NCBI RefSeq assembly: GCF_024341905.1
Contig: NZ_BQXY01000001.1
Span: 529,013-593,012 of the forward strand
Origin: Clostridium folliculivorans
GTDB lineage: Bacteria; Bacillota; Clostridia; Clostridiales; Clostridiaceae
DNA length: 64,000 bases
Direction of reading: 5' to 3'
Both the position numbers and the translations under genes were made by a program. The notes under the pieces were generated by a model. It searched no databases. It had not been told where the DNA came from and worked only from the letters and a program-made list of their open reading frames with translations. Shown here piece by piece: positions 17,950 to 26,600 of the stretch (its first letter is position 1; each line of letters starts with the position of its first letter).

Positions 17950-18309
17950 ATGTATAGCTACTACAAGAAAATTGATGTAGAAGAACAAATGCTATTTGAT
18001 AGTGAAATAGCAAGGTTATTTAAAATATATTCAGTTGCTAACAAGAAAGATTTTGGTGAGGTTATAGGAAAACCACATTATGCTCTAGTTAAAGTTATCC
18101 TAGATGAATACATAAAAGAAAATAACATAGAGCTAGAGGAACTTTACTATCCAACTTATCTTGGAATGGGACAAGTTTATCCAGAGAGTGTATATAATCC
18201 TGCTATAGAAAGGTTCTTAGAAGAGCATTACTGGTATGACTTAACACAAACTTATACCAGCAAGGACGGAAAAGAATACAAATTTGTATGGGTTAAGAAT
18301 CGAATTTAA
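17950..18309 (+). CDS. Hypothetical protein (119 aa, element cargo)
   Basis: I do not recognise this soluble acidic protein, which is rich in Tyr and Glu (YYKKIDVEEQMLFDSEIARLF at the start, YTSKDGKEYKFVWVKNRI at the end). No membrane segment or nucleotide-binding motif was seen. GAGGGGGAAAGCGAG precedes the ATG, and a hairpin terminator follows at once. It is located between the secreted-protein operon and the excisionase-like gene. Confidence 0.65.
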   Translation: MYSYYKKIDVEEQMLFDSEIARLFKIYSVANKKDFGEVIGKPHYALVKVILDEYIKENNIELEELYYPTYLGMGQVYPESVYNPAIERFLEEHYWYDLTQTYTSKDGKEYKFVWVKNRI

Positions 18310-18333
18310 GAGAGCAATTAAGCTCTCTTTTTA
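18308..18333 (+). terminator. Terminator after the 119-aa gene
   Basis: AGAGAGC and GCTCTCT enclose a 6-base loop, followed by TTTTTA. The left arm overlaps the last base of the stop codon. Confidence 0.8.
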
Positions 18334-18514
18334 TATTACTCTAATAATTATATATAATAAGTCAAAATAAGAAAATCAATGCTTTTAAATAATTACAAAA
18401 GGTTTTAATCACTCTAAAATTAAATTGATTGTTCACTCTTATCAATTAATGATGATCTATATAAAGTTTATTACTTATTATGTTGGTAATAATCAACAGA
18501 TAGAGGTGATTATT

Positions 18515-18856
18515 ATAGAAACAAATTATGATAAACTTAGAGAAATAATAAAAGAAGCTATTGAAGATTCTTTTATTAATATGTCAATAAATATATCTAA
18601 ATCAAAACCTAATATTAGAGAAAGTATTACTACAAATAGTAATGAATTAAATAGTTTAGGTAGTTATAATAAGTTAACATTAACTATAGCTGAGGCAGCA
18701 GAACTTACTGGCATAGGGAAGGGGAAACTAATGGAGTTAGCACATAGTAAAAATTCAGATTTTCCTGTTTTTCGTGTTGGTTCAAAATTTTTAATTAATA
18801 GAGATAAGCTAATTGAATGGCTAAACAAGTTAAGTATTGAGCGTAGAATACTTTAA
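18515..18856 (+). CDS. Excisionase-like HTH protein; best start codon is ATA
   Basis: The C-terminal 60 residues form a helix-turn-helix excisionase domain (LTIAEAAELTGIGKGKLMEL, then FPVFRVGSKFLINRDKLIEW). The N-terminal half is a polar helix (NYDKLREIIKEAIEDSFINM). The perfect ribosome site AGAGGTGAT (18502-18510) is followed at normal spacing by an in-frame ATA (18515), not by ATG, GTG or TTG. The frame opens further upstream to a TTG at 18425, but without a ribosome site. Either ATA is used weakly or the start was lost by an ATG to ATA change. Its place next to attR fits a recombination directionality factor. Confidence 0.65.
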   Translation: METNYDKLREIIKEAIEDSFINMSINISKSKPNIRESITTNSNELNSLGSYNKLTLTIAEAAELTGIGKGKLMELAHSKNSDFPVFRVGSKFLINRDKLIEWLNKLSIERRIL

Positions 18857-18864
18857 TAATAGAA

Positions 18865-18903
18865 TGGGTGGCAAAATATAAAAATGCCACCCATTTGCCA
18901 CCG
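18865..18903. promoter_or_regulatory. Possible recombinase/excisionase sites, right end
   Basis: GGGTGGCA and TGCCACCC form an inverted repeat, followed by ATTTGCCACCG. The same GCCACCG motif occurs in tandem at the left end of the element. A terminator role for the hairpin is an alternative. Confidence 0.4.
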
Positions 18904-19028
18904 TAACTACAAAGTTTTTATTTTTATATATTTTTATACAATTATATATAACTCTACGTAAGTATAGTAATATCAATATGTTTAGAGTTTTTATTTGTAT
19001 TTATTTATATATAAATTTACCGCTTGTT

Positions 19029-19104
19029 TCAAATACAGAACTCGGCTTACAGACTTATCTCGCGCATTGAAAACACTAGGTTTGACCTAAGTGTTTTTTT
19101 ATTT
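19029..19104 (+). repeat. Right attachment-site repeat (attR), duplicate 3' end of rnpB
   Basis: It is identical to 12673-12748 except for G19084. It contains the last 37 bases of rnpB and its terminator with no upstream rnpB body, so it is not a functional RNA gene. Confidence 0.85.
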
Positions 19105-19116
19105 GCATTCTAAAAT

Positions 19117-19165
19117 TCTATTTACTTTTAAATAGCTTTCTAGTCACTGAAGACTAAATTCAGTT
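19117..19165 (-). pseudogene. Second integrase scrap outside attR
   Basis: This piece aligns with 13102-13150, the core-binding-domain remnant of the integrase (EFSL, stop-containing, then LESYLKVNR). It lies beyond the right repeat, so it probably belonged to another element that used the same site. Confidence 0.55.
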
Positions 19166-19326
19166 ATTCTAATTTTTTAAATGTTTATTAAGTTAAGAAC
19201 TTATAGCTAATTATAGGAAAAGATATTGTCTAGCAAATTTATTTAATAGAGTTAGATTATATGATATATTTTAAAATCATAGCTTATTTTAATAAAAAAT
19301 ATAACTGAAAAAAAGGGGTATAAATT

Positions 19327-19737
19327 ATGATAAAACCAATTGTAAAAGATATATTGTTTTTAGGACAAAAATCAGAAGAGGCAACTAAAAATGATATAGC
19401 AGTAATTGATGATTTAATAGATACATTGAGAGCAAACTTAGAAAATTGTGTTGGATTGGCTGGTAATATGATTGGAGTTAAAAAGCGTATATTAGTATTT
19501 ACTGCTGGCAACCTTATTGTGCCTATGATAAATCCAGTTATATTAAAGAAAGAAAAGCTTTATGAAACAGAAGAGAGTTGTTTATCTTTAATTGGCTTTA
19601 GAAAAACAAAGAGATATGAAATGATAGAGGTAGAATATCTTGATAGAAATTTTAAGAAGCAAAAGCAAGTGTTTACTGGATTTATAGCACAAATAATTCA
19701 ACATGAAATGGATCATTTTGAAGGTGTAATAATCTAA
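19327..19737 (+). CDS. def: Peptide deformylase-like protein
   Basis: Peptide deformylases remove the formyl group from the initiator methionine with a metal held by Cys and HExxH. In this 136-aa protein, motif 2 (EESCLSL) and motif 3 (QHEMDHFEG) are intact. Motif 1, normally GxGLAAPQ, reads VGLAGNMIG, so the glutamine that contacts the substrate is Met. The length is at the short end for the family. GGGG about ten bases upstream is the likely ribosome site. It is probably an accessory paralogue rather than the housekeeping enzyme, which usually sits with fmt; that is inference. A TetR fragment follows directly. Confidence 0.85.
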   Translation: MIKPIVKDILFLGQKSEEATKNDIAVIDDLIDTLRANLENCVGLAGNMIGVKKRILVFTAGNLIVPMINPVILKKEKLYETEESCLSLIGFRKTKRYEMIEVEYLDRNFKKQKQVFTGFIAQIIQHEMDHFEGVII

Positions 19738-19850
19738 TTGAAAAACCTTCAAAGGATATTTTAAAAGAAGATAATCCTACTGATCGAAAGCAAAATATAG
19801 AAGCTGTTGTAAATCTTCTGATAAAAGGACTTAAAAATCCTAATAAATGA
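19737..19850 (+). pseudogene. C-terminal remnant of a TetR-family regulator
   Basis: The 37-codon open stretch begins at the last base of the deformylase stop: IEKPSKDILKEDNPTDRKQN, then IEAVVNLLIKGLKNPNK and TGA. This is the usual tail of TetR/AcrR regulators (RKQNIEAVVNLLIKGL). The DNA-binding and most ligand-binding parts are gone, presumably by a deletion that joined it to the deformylase gene. Confidence 0.6.
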
Positions 19851-19954
19851 ATCGTGTAAGAGATGGAAGCAAGCCCAGCCATCTAGCATTAGAGATAGAA
19901 CTAGAATTTTCATAAGGGCTTACAAAACTCCAAATATCATGAGCTAAAGTTTTT

Positions 19955-19997
19955 AGCCCTTGACTTTCCTAATAGGATTGTTGAGGGCTTTATTTAT
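19955..19997 (+). terminator. Weak terminator hairpin after the TetR remnant
   Basis: AGCCCT (19955-19960) and AGGGCT (19984-19989) are outer arms around CCTAATAGG, with an interrupted T tail. Confidence 0.4.
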
Positions 19998-20071
19998 ATT
20001 CCAAGACCCTGACTAGGCTTAAAAAAGCATGGCTAAACTGAAAGTTGGAAGAACATTTTTCTATAAAATTT

Positions 20072-20109
20072 ATTACAGGTTACATATTTTATGTATTGTA
20101 ATCTGTAAT
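20072..20109. promoter_or_regulatory. Palindromic operator upstream of the SDR gene
   Basis: ATTACAG (20072-20078) mirrors CTGTAAT (20103-20109), with inner TTACA/TGTAA and TACATA/TATGTA pairing. TTACA-N-TGTAA palindromes are typical TetR-type targets, and a TetR remnant lies nearby. Confidence 0.45.
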
Positions 20110-20135
20110 AAGTCGTTGTATTATTAATATTATCA

Positions 20136-20159
20136 GTTACAGATTATAATAAGTGTAAC
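20136..20159 (+). promoter_or_regulatory. Second operator overlapping the -10 of the SDR gene
   Basis: GTTACA (20136-20141) and TGTAAC (20154-20159) flank TATAAT (20145-20150). Repressor binding here would block the promoter. Confidence 0.45.
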
Positions 20160-20198
20160 TAATAATGTTAGTTCAGAACTTTTAAGGAGGATTTTTTT

Positions 20199-21029
20199 AT
20201 GCGTGTTTTTGTAACAGGAGCAACAGGTTATATCGGTTCTGAGGTTGTCCGGGAACTCATTGATGCTGGACATGAAGTCATTGGTTTAACACGCTCAGAT
20301 AATGGTGCATTAAAATTAAAAGCAGCTGGAGCCGAAGTGCACCAAGGCTCACTTGATGACCTAGATAGCCTTCGCAGTGGTGCTGCTATTGCAGATGGCG
20401 TTATTCATCTGGCATTTAAGCACGATTTCTCGGATTTTGCAGGTTCACTTGCTACAGATTTACAAGCAATCGAGGCGATAGGGGAAGTGCTTGAGGGAAC
20501 TGGTAAACCATTTTTGACCACAGCTCATGCAAATGGTACAGCATCAGATGACGCAACTTTGGCGCTTGCAAAGCGTGGTGTAAGGGCGTCAGTCGTGTCG
20601 CTTTCAACATCTGTGCATGGGGATGGCGATAAGGGGTTTATTCCACGATTAATCAATATTGCCCGTGAAAAAGGTTTCTCTGCATACATCGGCGACGGGT
20701 CTAACCGATGGCCGGCTGTACATCGTTTAGATGCGGCACGACTTTTTCGTTTGGCTTTGGAATCTGCCCCAGCAGGATCAAAACTGGATGGGGTTGGAGA
20801 TGAGGGTATACCGTTCCGTGATATAGCAGATGTAATCGGTAGCCAGCTGAACTTACCAGTAGTCAGTATTACAAGGGAGGAGGCAGAGGCTCACTTCGGT
20901 TTTCTAGGTCCTATTGCAGCTCTTGAGATCCCAAGATCCAGTACACCGACTCAAGAGCTCTTGAACTGGAGGCCAGTGCATCCTACTCTGATATCAGATC
21001 TCGAACAAGGGGATTACTTTAAAAAATGA
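20199..21029 (+). CDS. NAD(P)-dependent SDR/epimerase-type oxidoreductase, probably acquired
   Basis: This 276-aa atypical short-chain dehydrogenase has the Rossmann start MRVFVTGATGYIGSEVVREL (GATGYIG cofactor loop) and a C-terminal substrate region (RWPAVHRLDAARLFRLALE, typical of SDR-e8-like enzymes). The ribosome site AAGGAGG is strong. Base use is clearly richer in G and C than its neighbours (codons such as GCG, GGC, CGG and CTG), a sign of horizontal transfer. Two TTACA/TGTAA palindromes precede it, and the TetR regulator that probably bound them survives only as a tail fragment, so the gene may now be constitutive. The substrate is unknown. Confidence 0.85.
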   Translation: MRVFVTGATGYIGSEVVRELIDAGHEVIGLTRSDNGALKLKAAGAEVHQGSLDDLDSLRSGAAIADGVIHLAFKHDFSDFAGSLATDLQAIEAIGEVLEGTGKPFLTTAHANGTASDDATLALAKRGVRASVVSLSTSVHGDGDKGFIPRLINIAREKGFSAYIGDGSNRWPAVHRLDAARLFRLALESAPAGSKLDGVGDEGIPFRDIADVIGSQLNLPVVSITREEAEAHFGFLGPIAALEIPRSSTPTQELLNWRPVHPTLISDLEQGDYFKK

Positions 21030-21166
21030 TCTAGTGCCAAATGCAACTACTGATGACCAACAAATTAAGTGGAATCTGAAGTAAGTCAGCAGCAAAGCTT
21101 TAGACTGAAGAACAGAAATTAAATATGATGCATATGCCTGTAGGTAGGTCTATAATAAATTTTAGG

Positions 21167-21202
21167 AGCTATAAAAGTCTATATGATTTTTATAGCTTTT
21201 TA
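21167..21202 (+). terminator. Terminator downstream of the SDR gene
   Basis: AGCTATAAAA and TTTTATAGCT are perfect arms followed by TTTTTAG. Confidence 0.8.
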
Positions 21203-21272
21203 GTTTAGAAAGAATTATGCTGAAAATTTGAATTTAAAAATAAGATTAAATATAATATATAAGAGGGAAATT

Positions 21273-21389
21273 TTGTTTTATGATGCAATGAACCTTATCA
21301 TAAGTAACGGAGGTTTTCTTGTAGATAATGATTATATTAAAGTAATAACTCCGTTTCAAAGTTTAAGGGTGCTAAGTATAAATCCCTAG
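21273..21389 (+). CDS. Possible small protein (38 aa) before fliB-like gene
   Basis: A TTG-start frame follows AGAGGG at five bases and reads FYDAMNLIISNGGFLVDNDY, then IKVITPFQSLRVLSINP and stop. A TATAAT-like box lies near 21250. It could be a real small protein or a scrap of a larger gene; nothing is recognised. Confidence 0.3.
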   Translation: MFYDAMNLIISNGGFLVDNDYIKVITPFQSLRVLSINP

Positions 21390-21463
21390 TTACTTGATGA
21401 TATCATCAATAGGTATTAAAATTAAGGAATAACTAAAAAAATATAAGTGGGATGAGATAAGAA

Positions 21464-22621
21464 ATGAAGATTCGAGTACCAGATTATTTTAAAGAATTCA
21501 AATGCATAGCCTCAGAGTGTGAAGATACATGCTGCGCTGGGTGGGAGATCGTAATTGATGATGAGACATATAATAAATATCAAAAGGTAGATGGAGAGTT
21601 TGGAAAAAGACTACATGATAAGATAGTGAATCGTGATGGAGAAAATATATTTGTATTAAAAGGTAATGACTGTGCATTTCTAAATGAAAACAAAATGTGT
21701 GATATATATACTGAGCTTGGGGCTGATACTCTTTGCTATACCTGCAGGCAGTATCCAAGATACACTGAAGAGTTTGGTGGCTTACGTGAAATAGGGCTAT
21801 CACTGTCCTGTCCAGAAGCAGCAAGAATAATATTAAGAGGCAATAAAAAAGTAGAATTTGAAGTAAGTGAAATTGAAGAAGAAATAACTTCATATAATGA
21901 TATTAATGCTATGCTTTTTATTTATCTTTTGCAAAGCAGAAAAATAGTTTTTGATATTCTTCAAAACAGTGATATTGTGCTAGAGGATAGAGTTTCTTTA
22001 ATTCTCAAATTTACTAGTGAAGTTCAAGCGGTAATAGATGAAAATAATATAATGGGAATAAAAGCCGTTAATGAAAAATACGTAAACAATGACGTTAGAA
22101 ATGAAATTGTTAATAGTTTTGATAAATATAAAGGTAATGGAATCATCAAATATAATAATATGCATGAGTTTTTTAAAGTGTTCAAAGAATTAAAACATAT
22201 AAACTCAAATGATCCGTTAGGATTACATAAGGTATTAAACTATTTTTGGCAGTGTGATAGTGATGCAGAACTTTATTTAGATAAACATAAACAATTTAAT
22301 GAGTATTATAAAGAAAAGATGTACAAGTTTGAAAATCTGCTAGTTTACTTTGTATTTAGATATTTTATGAAAGCTGTTTTTGATTATGATGTAGCGGCAA
22401 AAGTGAAAACAGCGGTGGTTAGTTACTTAATGATTAAGGAATTATTTTTATTTAGATGGATAGAAAGCGGACAACTTACAGATAAAGATGCAGTTGATAT
22501 AATGCACATGTATTCTAAAGACGTTGAGCATTTAGAGGAAAATATAGAGAATTTAGCAGAGATATTTGAAACTAACAAGGTGTTTAACTTAAATGGATTT
22601 TTAAGCATATTGATGAACTAA
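21464..22621 (+). CDS. fliB: Flagellin lysine-N-methylase FliB-like protein
   Basis: The N-terminus is rich in conserved cysteines: CIASECEDTCCAGWEI (residues 13-28), CAFLNENKMCDIY, then CYTCRQYPR, the cluster characteristic of FliB, which methylates lysine residues of flagellin and probably carries an iron-sulfur cluster. The remaining 250 residues are helical. The length of 385 aa is normal for the family. No flagellar gene is in this window. Clostridial genomes often carry several FliB-like proteins, so the actual target may not be flagellin. Confidence 0.88.
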   Translation: MKIRVPDYFKEFKCIASECEDTCCAGWEIVIDDETYNKYQKVDGEFGKRLHDKIVNRDGENIFVLKGNDCAFLNENKMCDIYTELGADTLCYTCRQYPRYTEEFGGLREIGLSLSCPEAARIILRGNKKVEFEVSEIEEEITSYNDINAMLFIYLLQSRKIVFDILQNSDIVLEDRVSLILKFTSEVQAVIDENNIMGIKAVNEKYVNNDVRNEIVNSFDKYKGNGIIKYNNMHEFFKVFKELKHINSNDPLGLHKVLNYFWQCDSDAELYLDKHKQFNEYYKEKMYKFENLLVYFVFRYFMKAVFDYDVAAKVKTAVVSYLMIKELFLFRWIESGQLTDKDAVDIMHMYSKDVEHLEENIENLAEIFETNKVFNLNGFLSILMN

Positions 22622-22785
22622 TAGCTTTATGATATCAACAGGTTGGTACAATAGTGGTTAGGTTTGATCTAGGCGTGACCACGTATTTGATGATGAAAAT
22701 AGAAAAGAGTAACAATAAGTGGCTTTCATTGGAGTGTTAAAGTACTAAGTATAAGTGCAGGCCCATGAGTTATGAGTTGTTGTAC

Positions 22786-22818
22786 AAAAGACTTACTGTA
22801 ATAAAGCAAGTCTTTTAT
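22786..22818 (+). terminator. Terminator hairpin
   Basis: AAAAGACTT (22786-22794) and AAGTCTTTT (22808-22816) are perfect arms around a 13-base loop. Confidence 0.65.
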
Positions 22819-22834
22819 ACATCAATTAATAAAT

Positions 22835-22993
22835 TCAGGTCTGGAGTTGTCCATACTTAGTGCGTGACAAAAGTATAACTGTAAATATAATACATGCTGT
22901 TCCTAACCACTGAAGCATACCCAAAGGAGTATGTAGCCAAAATACAGATAAAAGAGCTGCAGATAAACGTTCAACATAGGATATTTCAATAAT
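22835..22993 (-). pseudogene. C-terminal remnant of an EamA/DMT transporter
   Basis: The minus-strand frame reads EISYVERLSAALLSVFWLHT, then PLGMLQWLGTACIIFTVILL and SRTKYGQLQT before a stop. This is the last two helices of a drug/metabolite-type transporter (ALLSVFWLHTPLGMLQWLG pattern). No upstream part survives. Confidence 0.6.
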
Positions 22994-23376
22994 CAATAAT
23001 GTTAAAAGATCGTGGTGCTAGTAAAAAAGTCATATCAGAAGTCAGGAATTTCAAATCAGAAAATGATTGGAAAACCTGGCTCTTTTTCATATTCTGATAT
23101 CTGGAGACAAGGTGAAATTATTAAGTATAAAGAAATAATGAAGAGTGTTGACTAATGGAATTCGTAAAGATAGTGATACTTAAGTAAAAAAAATACAAAC
23201 AATTTCAATACTTTCAGTTCTTATAAGAAAGCTCTCTTAGAATCAGCAAAATAACACAATTTAAAGTTTCTATTTTGTATTAATTATTTGCTATATATAA
23301 TTTATATTTATATGTGTGTGTTTACAATAGTTTCACATGCATTCAATATACATAATAAATAGAATAGAAGCTAAAT
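22994..23376. other. Intergenic scraps upstream of the large secreted protein
   Basis: A 30-codon plus-strand frame (23063-23155) reads MIGKPGSFSYSDIWRQGEII and then a short lysine-rich tail. It looks like the end of a lost gene. The rest is AT-rich with no recognisable feature. Confidence 0.3.
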
Positions 23377-23390
23377 GGTAAACGTTATCT
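23377..23390. promoter_or_regulatory. Possible catabolite-responsive element (cre)
   Basis: GGTAAACGTTATCT matches the TGWAANCGNTNWCA pattern at 12 of 14 positions. It lies about 275 bp before the large secreted glycosidase-like gene, a plausible CcpA target. Confidence 0.35.
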
Positions 23391-23663
23391 TTACAGTATT
23401 ATTCTACTGGCTTCATTTCTATAATGCTGATTGTTATTCCTAATAGAACTATATATTGAGTATCCCAATAGGTTATTTAGAAAAAGTAATAGTCATTTTA
23501 GACTTTAATCAAAAGGAGGATTAAATACAAACGTAAGTTTCTTGAATTTGCAATAGTAAGGGGGGAGAAGTGATATTCTTATGAATTTAAATTTATAATG
23601 GCAGAAGTAATATATTAATTTAAGAAAACTTGTTGAAAATACTTATTATAATGGAGGGGGAAA

Positions 23664-26600
23664 ATGATTAAAAGAGTGATTTCAAAAAAGGTTTCTCTGG
23701 CAGTAAGTGTATGCTTATTGCTTTCAACAGTTTTGCAAAATGGGATGATATATGCAGATGAGAAAGGTACAACCCTTGCTATAGAACAAAATCAAGTAAA
23801 CGGCGAGGGTACTATTGACCTTACTAAGGATGGAAATGTTGACTGGATGCATTTAAAGGGAGATGGTTCTGGTAATATTACACAAATTAAGAAGGCAAGT
23901 ACCCCCAGTGCTATTTCCTTTAATACATTATCAAACACAGGCACTGAGGGAAAAGTGGATAAGGGTGGAGACTCAGACTATCTATCATATAGCTGGAAAG
24001 ATGGTATGTCAGGATATGAAACAGGTTCTAAGGATACAGGTTTTGGCGTTTTCTTCCCAAAAGATACAAGAAGTGCTGGTACCTGTAGTGGTAATGTTGG
24101 ATGGAACTTTAATGTAGCAGCACAGCAAAAGGAAACCACTGTAGTATTTGGTTTGGGAGTTTGGCAGGCAAAAGTAGATGTAAAATTCTATATAGAAGGC
24201 GAAGCTACACCTGTTGAAATAAAATCAATACAGGCTGGTGGGACCTCTCAGGTATATAAGTTTCAAGTAACCATACCTGCAAATAAGGAACTAAAGGTTG
24301 AGGGTATGCAAACGGAGACATTATCGCAGTGGGGAAATTTTTCACTCTCAGGTATAGCAGTAGGATCTAACAAATTAAATATTGTACAAACACAAGTTAA
24401 CGGTGTGTATACTTTTGACCTATCACAGGTTGGAAATGTTGATTGGATGCATTTAAAGGGCGATGGCTCAAATGGTATTATACAGATTAAGAAGGGAGCT
24501 TCACAAAATGCTATTTCCTTTGGCGCACTTCCCAATACTGTAACCGAAGGCAAAGAAACTAATGGTGATGCCAACCATGTAGCTAGCACCTGGAATAATG
24601 GCATGGCAGGATATGAAAAAGGTACTAACGATACTGGCTTTGGTGTTTTTTTACCATTAGCAGAGGATAGAGAAGCTGGTACCTGTAAAGATAATGTAGG
24701 TTGGAATTTTTCAGTAGCCTCACAACCTACCCCAACAACTGTAGTATTTACTGCTGGTCTTTGGCAGGCAAAGGTAGATGTGAATTTTTATTTAGATGAT
24801 GTATATGTTGGTAAAAAGAGTATGGATGCAGGGGATACAGCTCAAATATACAAATATCAAGTGGATATACCTGCTAATACGGTGTTAAAGGTTAAGGGTG
24901 TACAGACATATAAAAATGCCCATGATGGTAATTCATCAGTATCAAGTATAGCAGTAAGCAATGGTGAAATTATTAATAAGCAACCTTTGCAAGATCTTTA
25001 CAATGACTTTATGGGTATAACTCAAAGCTTTTTTACTGATGACTCTTGGAAGAAATTTGAGGATTCTAGAGCTGCTGCAAAAACAGTACTAGATAAAGTT
25101 GATGCTACACAAGCAGAGGTAGATAATGCAAAATCCGCCCTTGAGCAGGCTCAAAAAAATCTTGTAAGAAAAGATACAAATATAATGATCGACTATACGA
25201 GCAATCAAAAAGGGTTAAGTTATGCATTGGGGCATCTTACAGATCAACAGGATAGATATCAAACCTTTACATCTAATGTAAACTTTAATATGGGATATGT
25301 CCAAGTGGAACTAACAAAAGCATCAGATGATGGAAGTGATTTAGTAGTAAAGCTATATGCAACAGATAGTAATGGACTACCTAAGGGAGCTGCACTAACT
25401 CAAACTACCGTAAGTAAAAAGGACGTTGTAAGTGGTGGATTAACTACAGTTAAGCTTGGTTATGAAATAGTAGCTAATACAAGGTATGCAATTGATGTGA
25501 CTCAGAGTACCCTTCAAAATAATGTATATTGCTGGACAGTTATGCCTAAGAATTATTATACGAAAGATGAAATTTTCGGTAAAACTGTTTCAGGAAGCTT
25601 TGTGCCTGAAGGACAACTTGGCACTGGAATACTAAAAGTTATAAAAGAAGTAAGTGTGAATAGAAGCATTCTAGAGGGTTTGGTATCGGAAGTAAGTGAT
25701 TATAATAAGAATATATATACCGTTGAATCTTGGTTATCACTATGCGATGCTTTAACATCAGCAAAAAATTGTCTAAACAACTTTGATGCTACACAGGATG
25801 AAATTAATGTGGAAGTAAGCAAGCTTCAAGCTGCGAAGAACAAGTTAGTTATAAATATTGATATTGAAAAATTTGATAAAGTTATTAATAGTCTTGATAA
25901 AGTAGCAGTTAAAGGATATACTGACGCTTCTGTAGCCATATTGAATGATGCTATTGCAAAGGCAAAGTTATTAGGCAGAAGAGCTTCAGACAATGAGAAG
26001 CTACAGGCATATGCAGCTATCCTAAATGCTATTTCAAAGCTTCAGGTATCTGGAAAATATACATCTGAAACAGATGGTGGACTTACAGGTTCATTTGGTT
26101 TTGAAGGTGATATGAACGCTCCGATTGCATTTATTGATGGTTCCTTTAAGATAGTAAGTAGAGGAAATCTGATGGTTAGATTTGGTGTGACAGGCATCAA
26201 ACAGAAAGGAGCTTCAATTCAGTGGTACAATAGAGACGGCTATTTGCCTTGCTATGTTAGCGAATATACAGTAGATGATGTTAACTATAAGATTGAAGAG
26301 TTTGCTAATAAGCATATAATTGATGGGAACCCAGTAGAAGTTGCTTATGTAAAAATGACTGCAACGAACCTCTCCCATGAAAAACGATTGCTTCCTGTTG
26401 TATCACAAGAATTATTGCCACTAAATGATGAAGCTGAATCTTCTTTAGTGATTAATAAAGGAGAAACAGTTGTAAGAGAATACGCAATTAAAACAGATAG
26501 ATTTGAAAATGAGGGACATTCAGGTAACGGATATGATATATCACCTAAAGTTGAGTTCCCAACTGATCAGAAGATTATCGAAGCTGCAAAATCAACTGAT

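Larger units (their letters stand above)
12673..19104. mobile_element. Decayed integrative element inserted at the 3' end of rnpB
   Basis: The unit is bounded by 76-bp direct repeats. It contains a tyrosine recombinase remnant next to the left repeat, an excisionase-like gene next to the right repeat, and cargo: an IS3-family element, a multi-pass membrane protein, a TM2/zinc-ribbon protein, a secreted protein with a small membrane protein, and a 119-aa unknown. TTGCCACCG motifs occur near both ends (12748-12766 and 18883-18903). Recombinase next to one att site and integration that restores the RNA 3' end are typical of elements using tyrosine recombinases. The recombinase is broken, so the element is presumably immobile by itself. 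Confidence 0.8.

Noticed and set aside
19029..19104. Second rnpB gene
   Set aside because: Only the last 37 bases and terminator are present; it is the duplicated attachment site.
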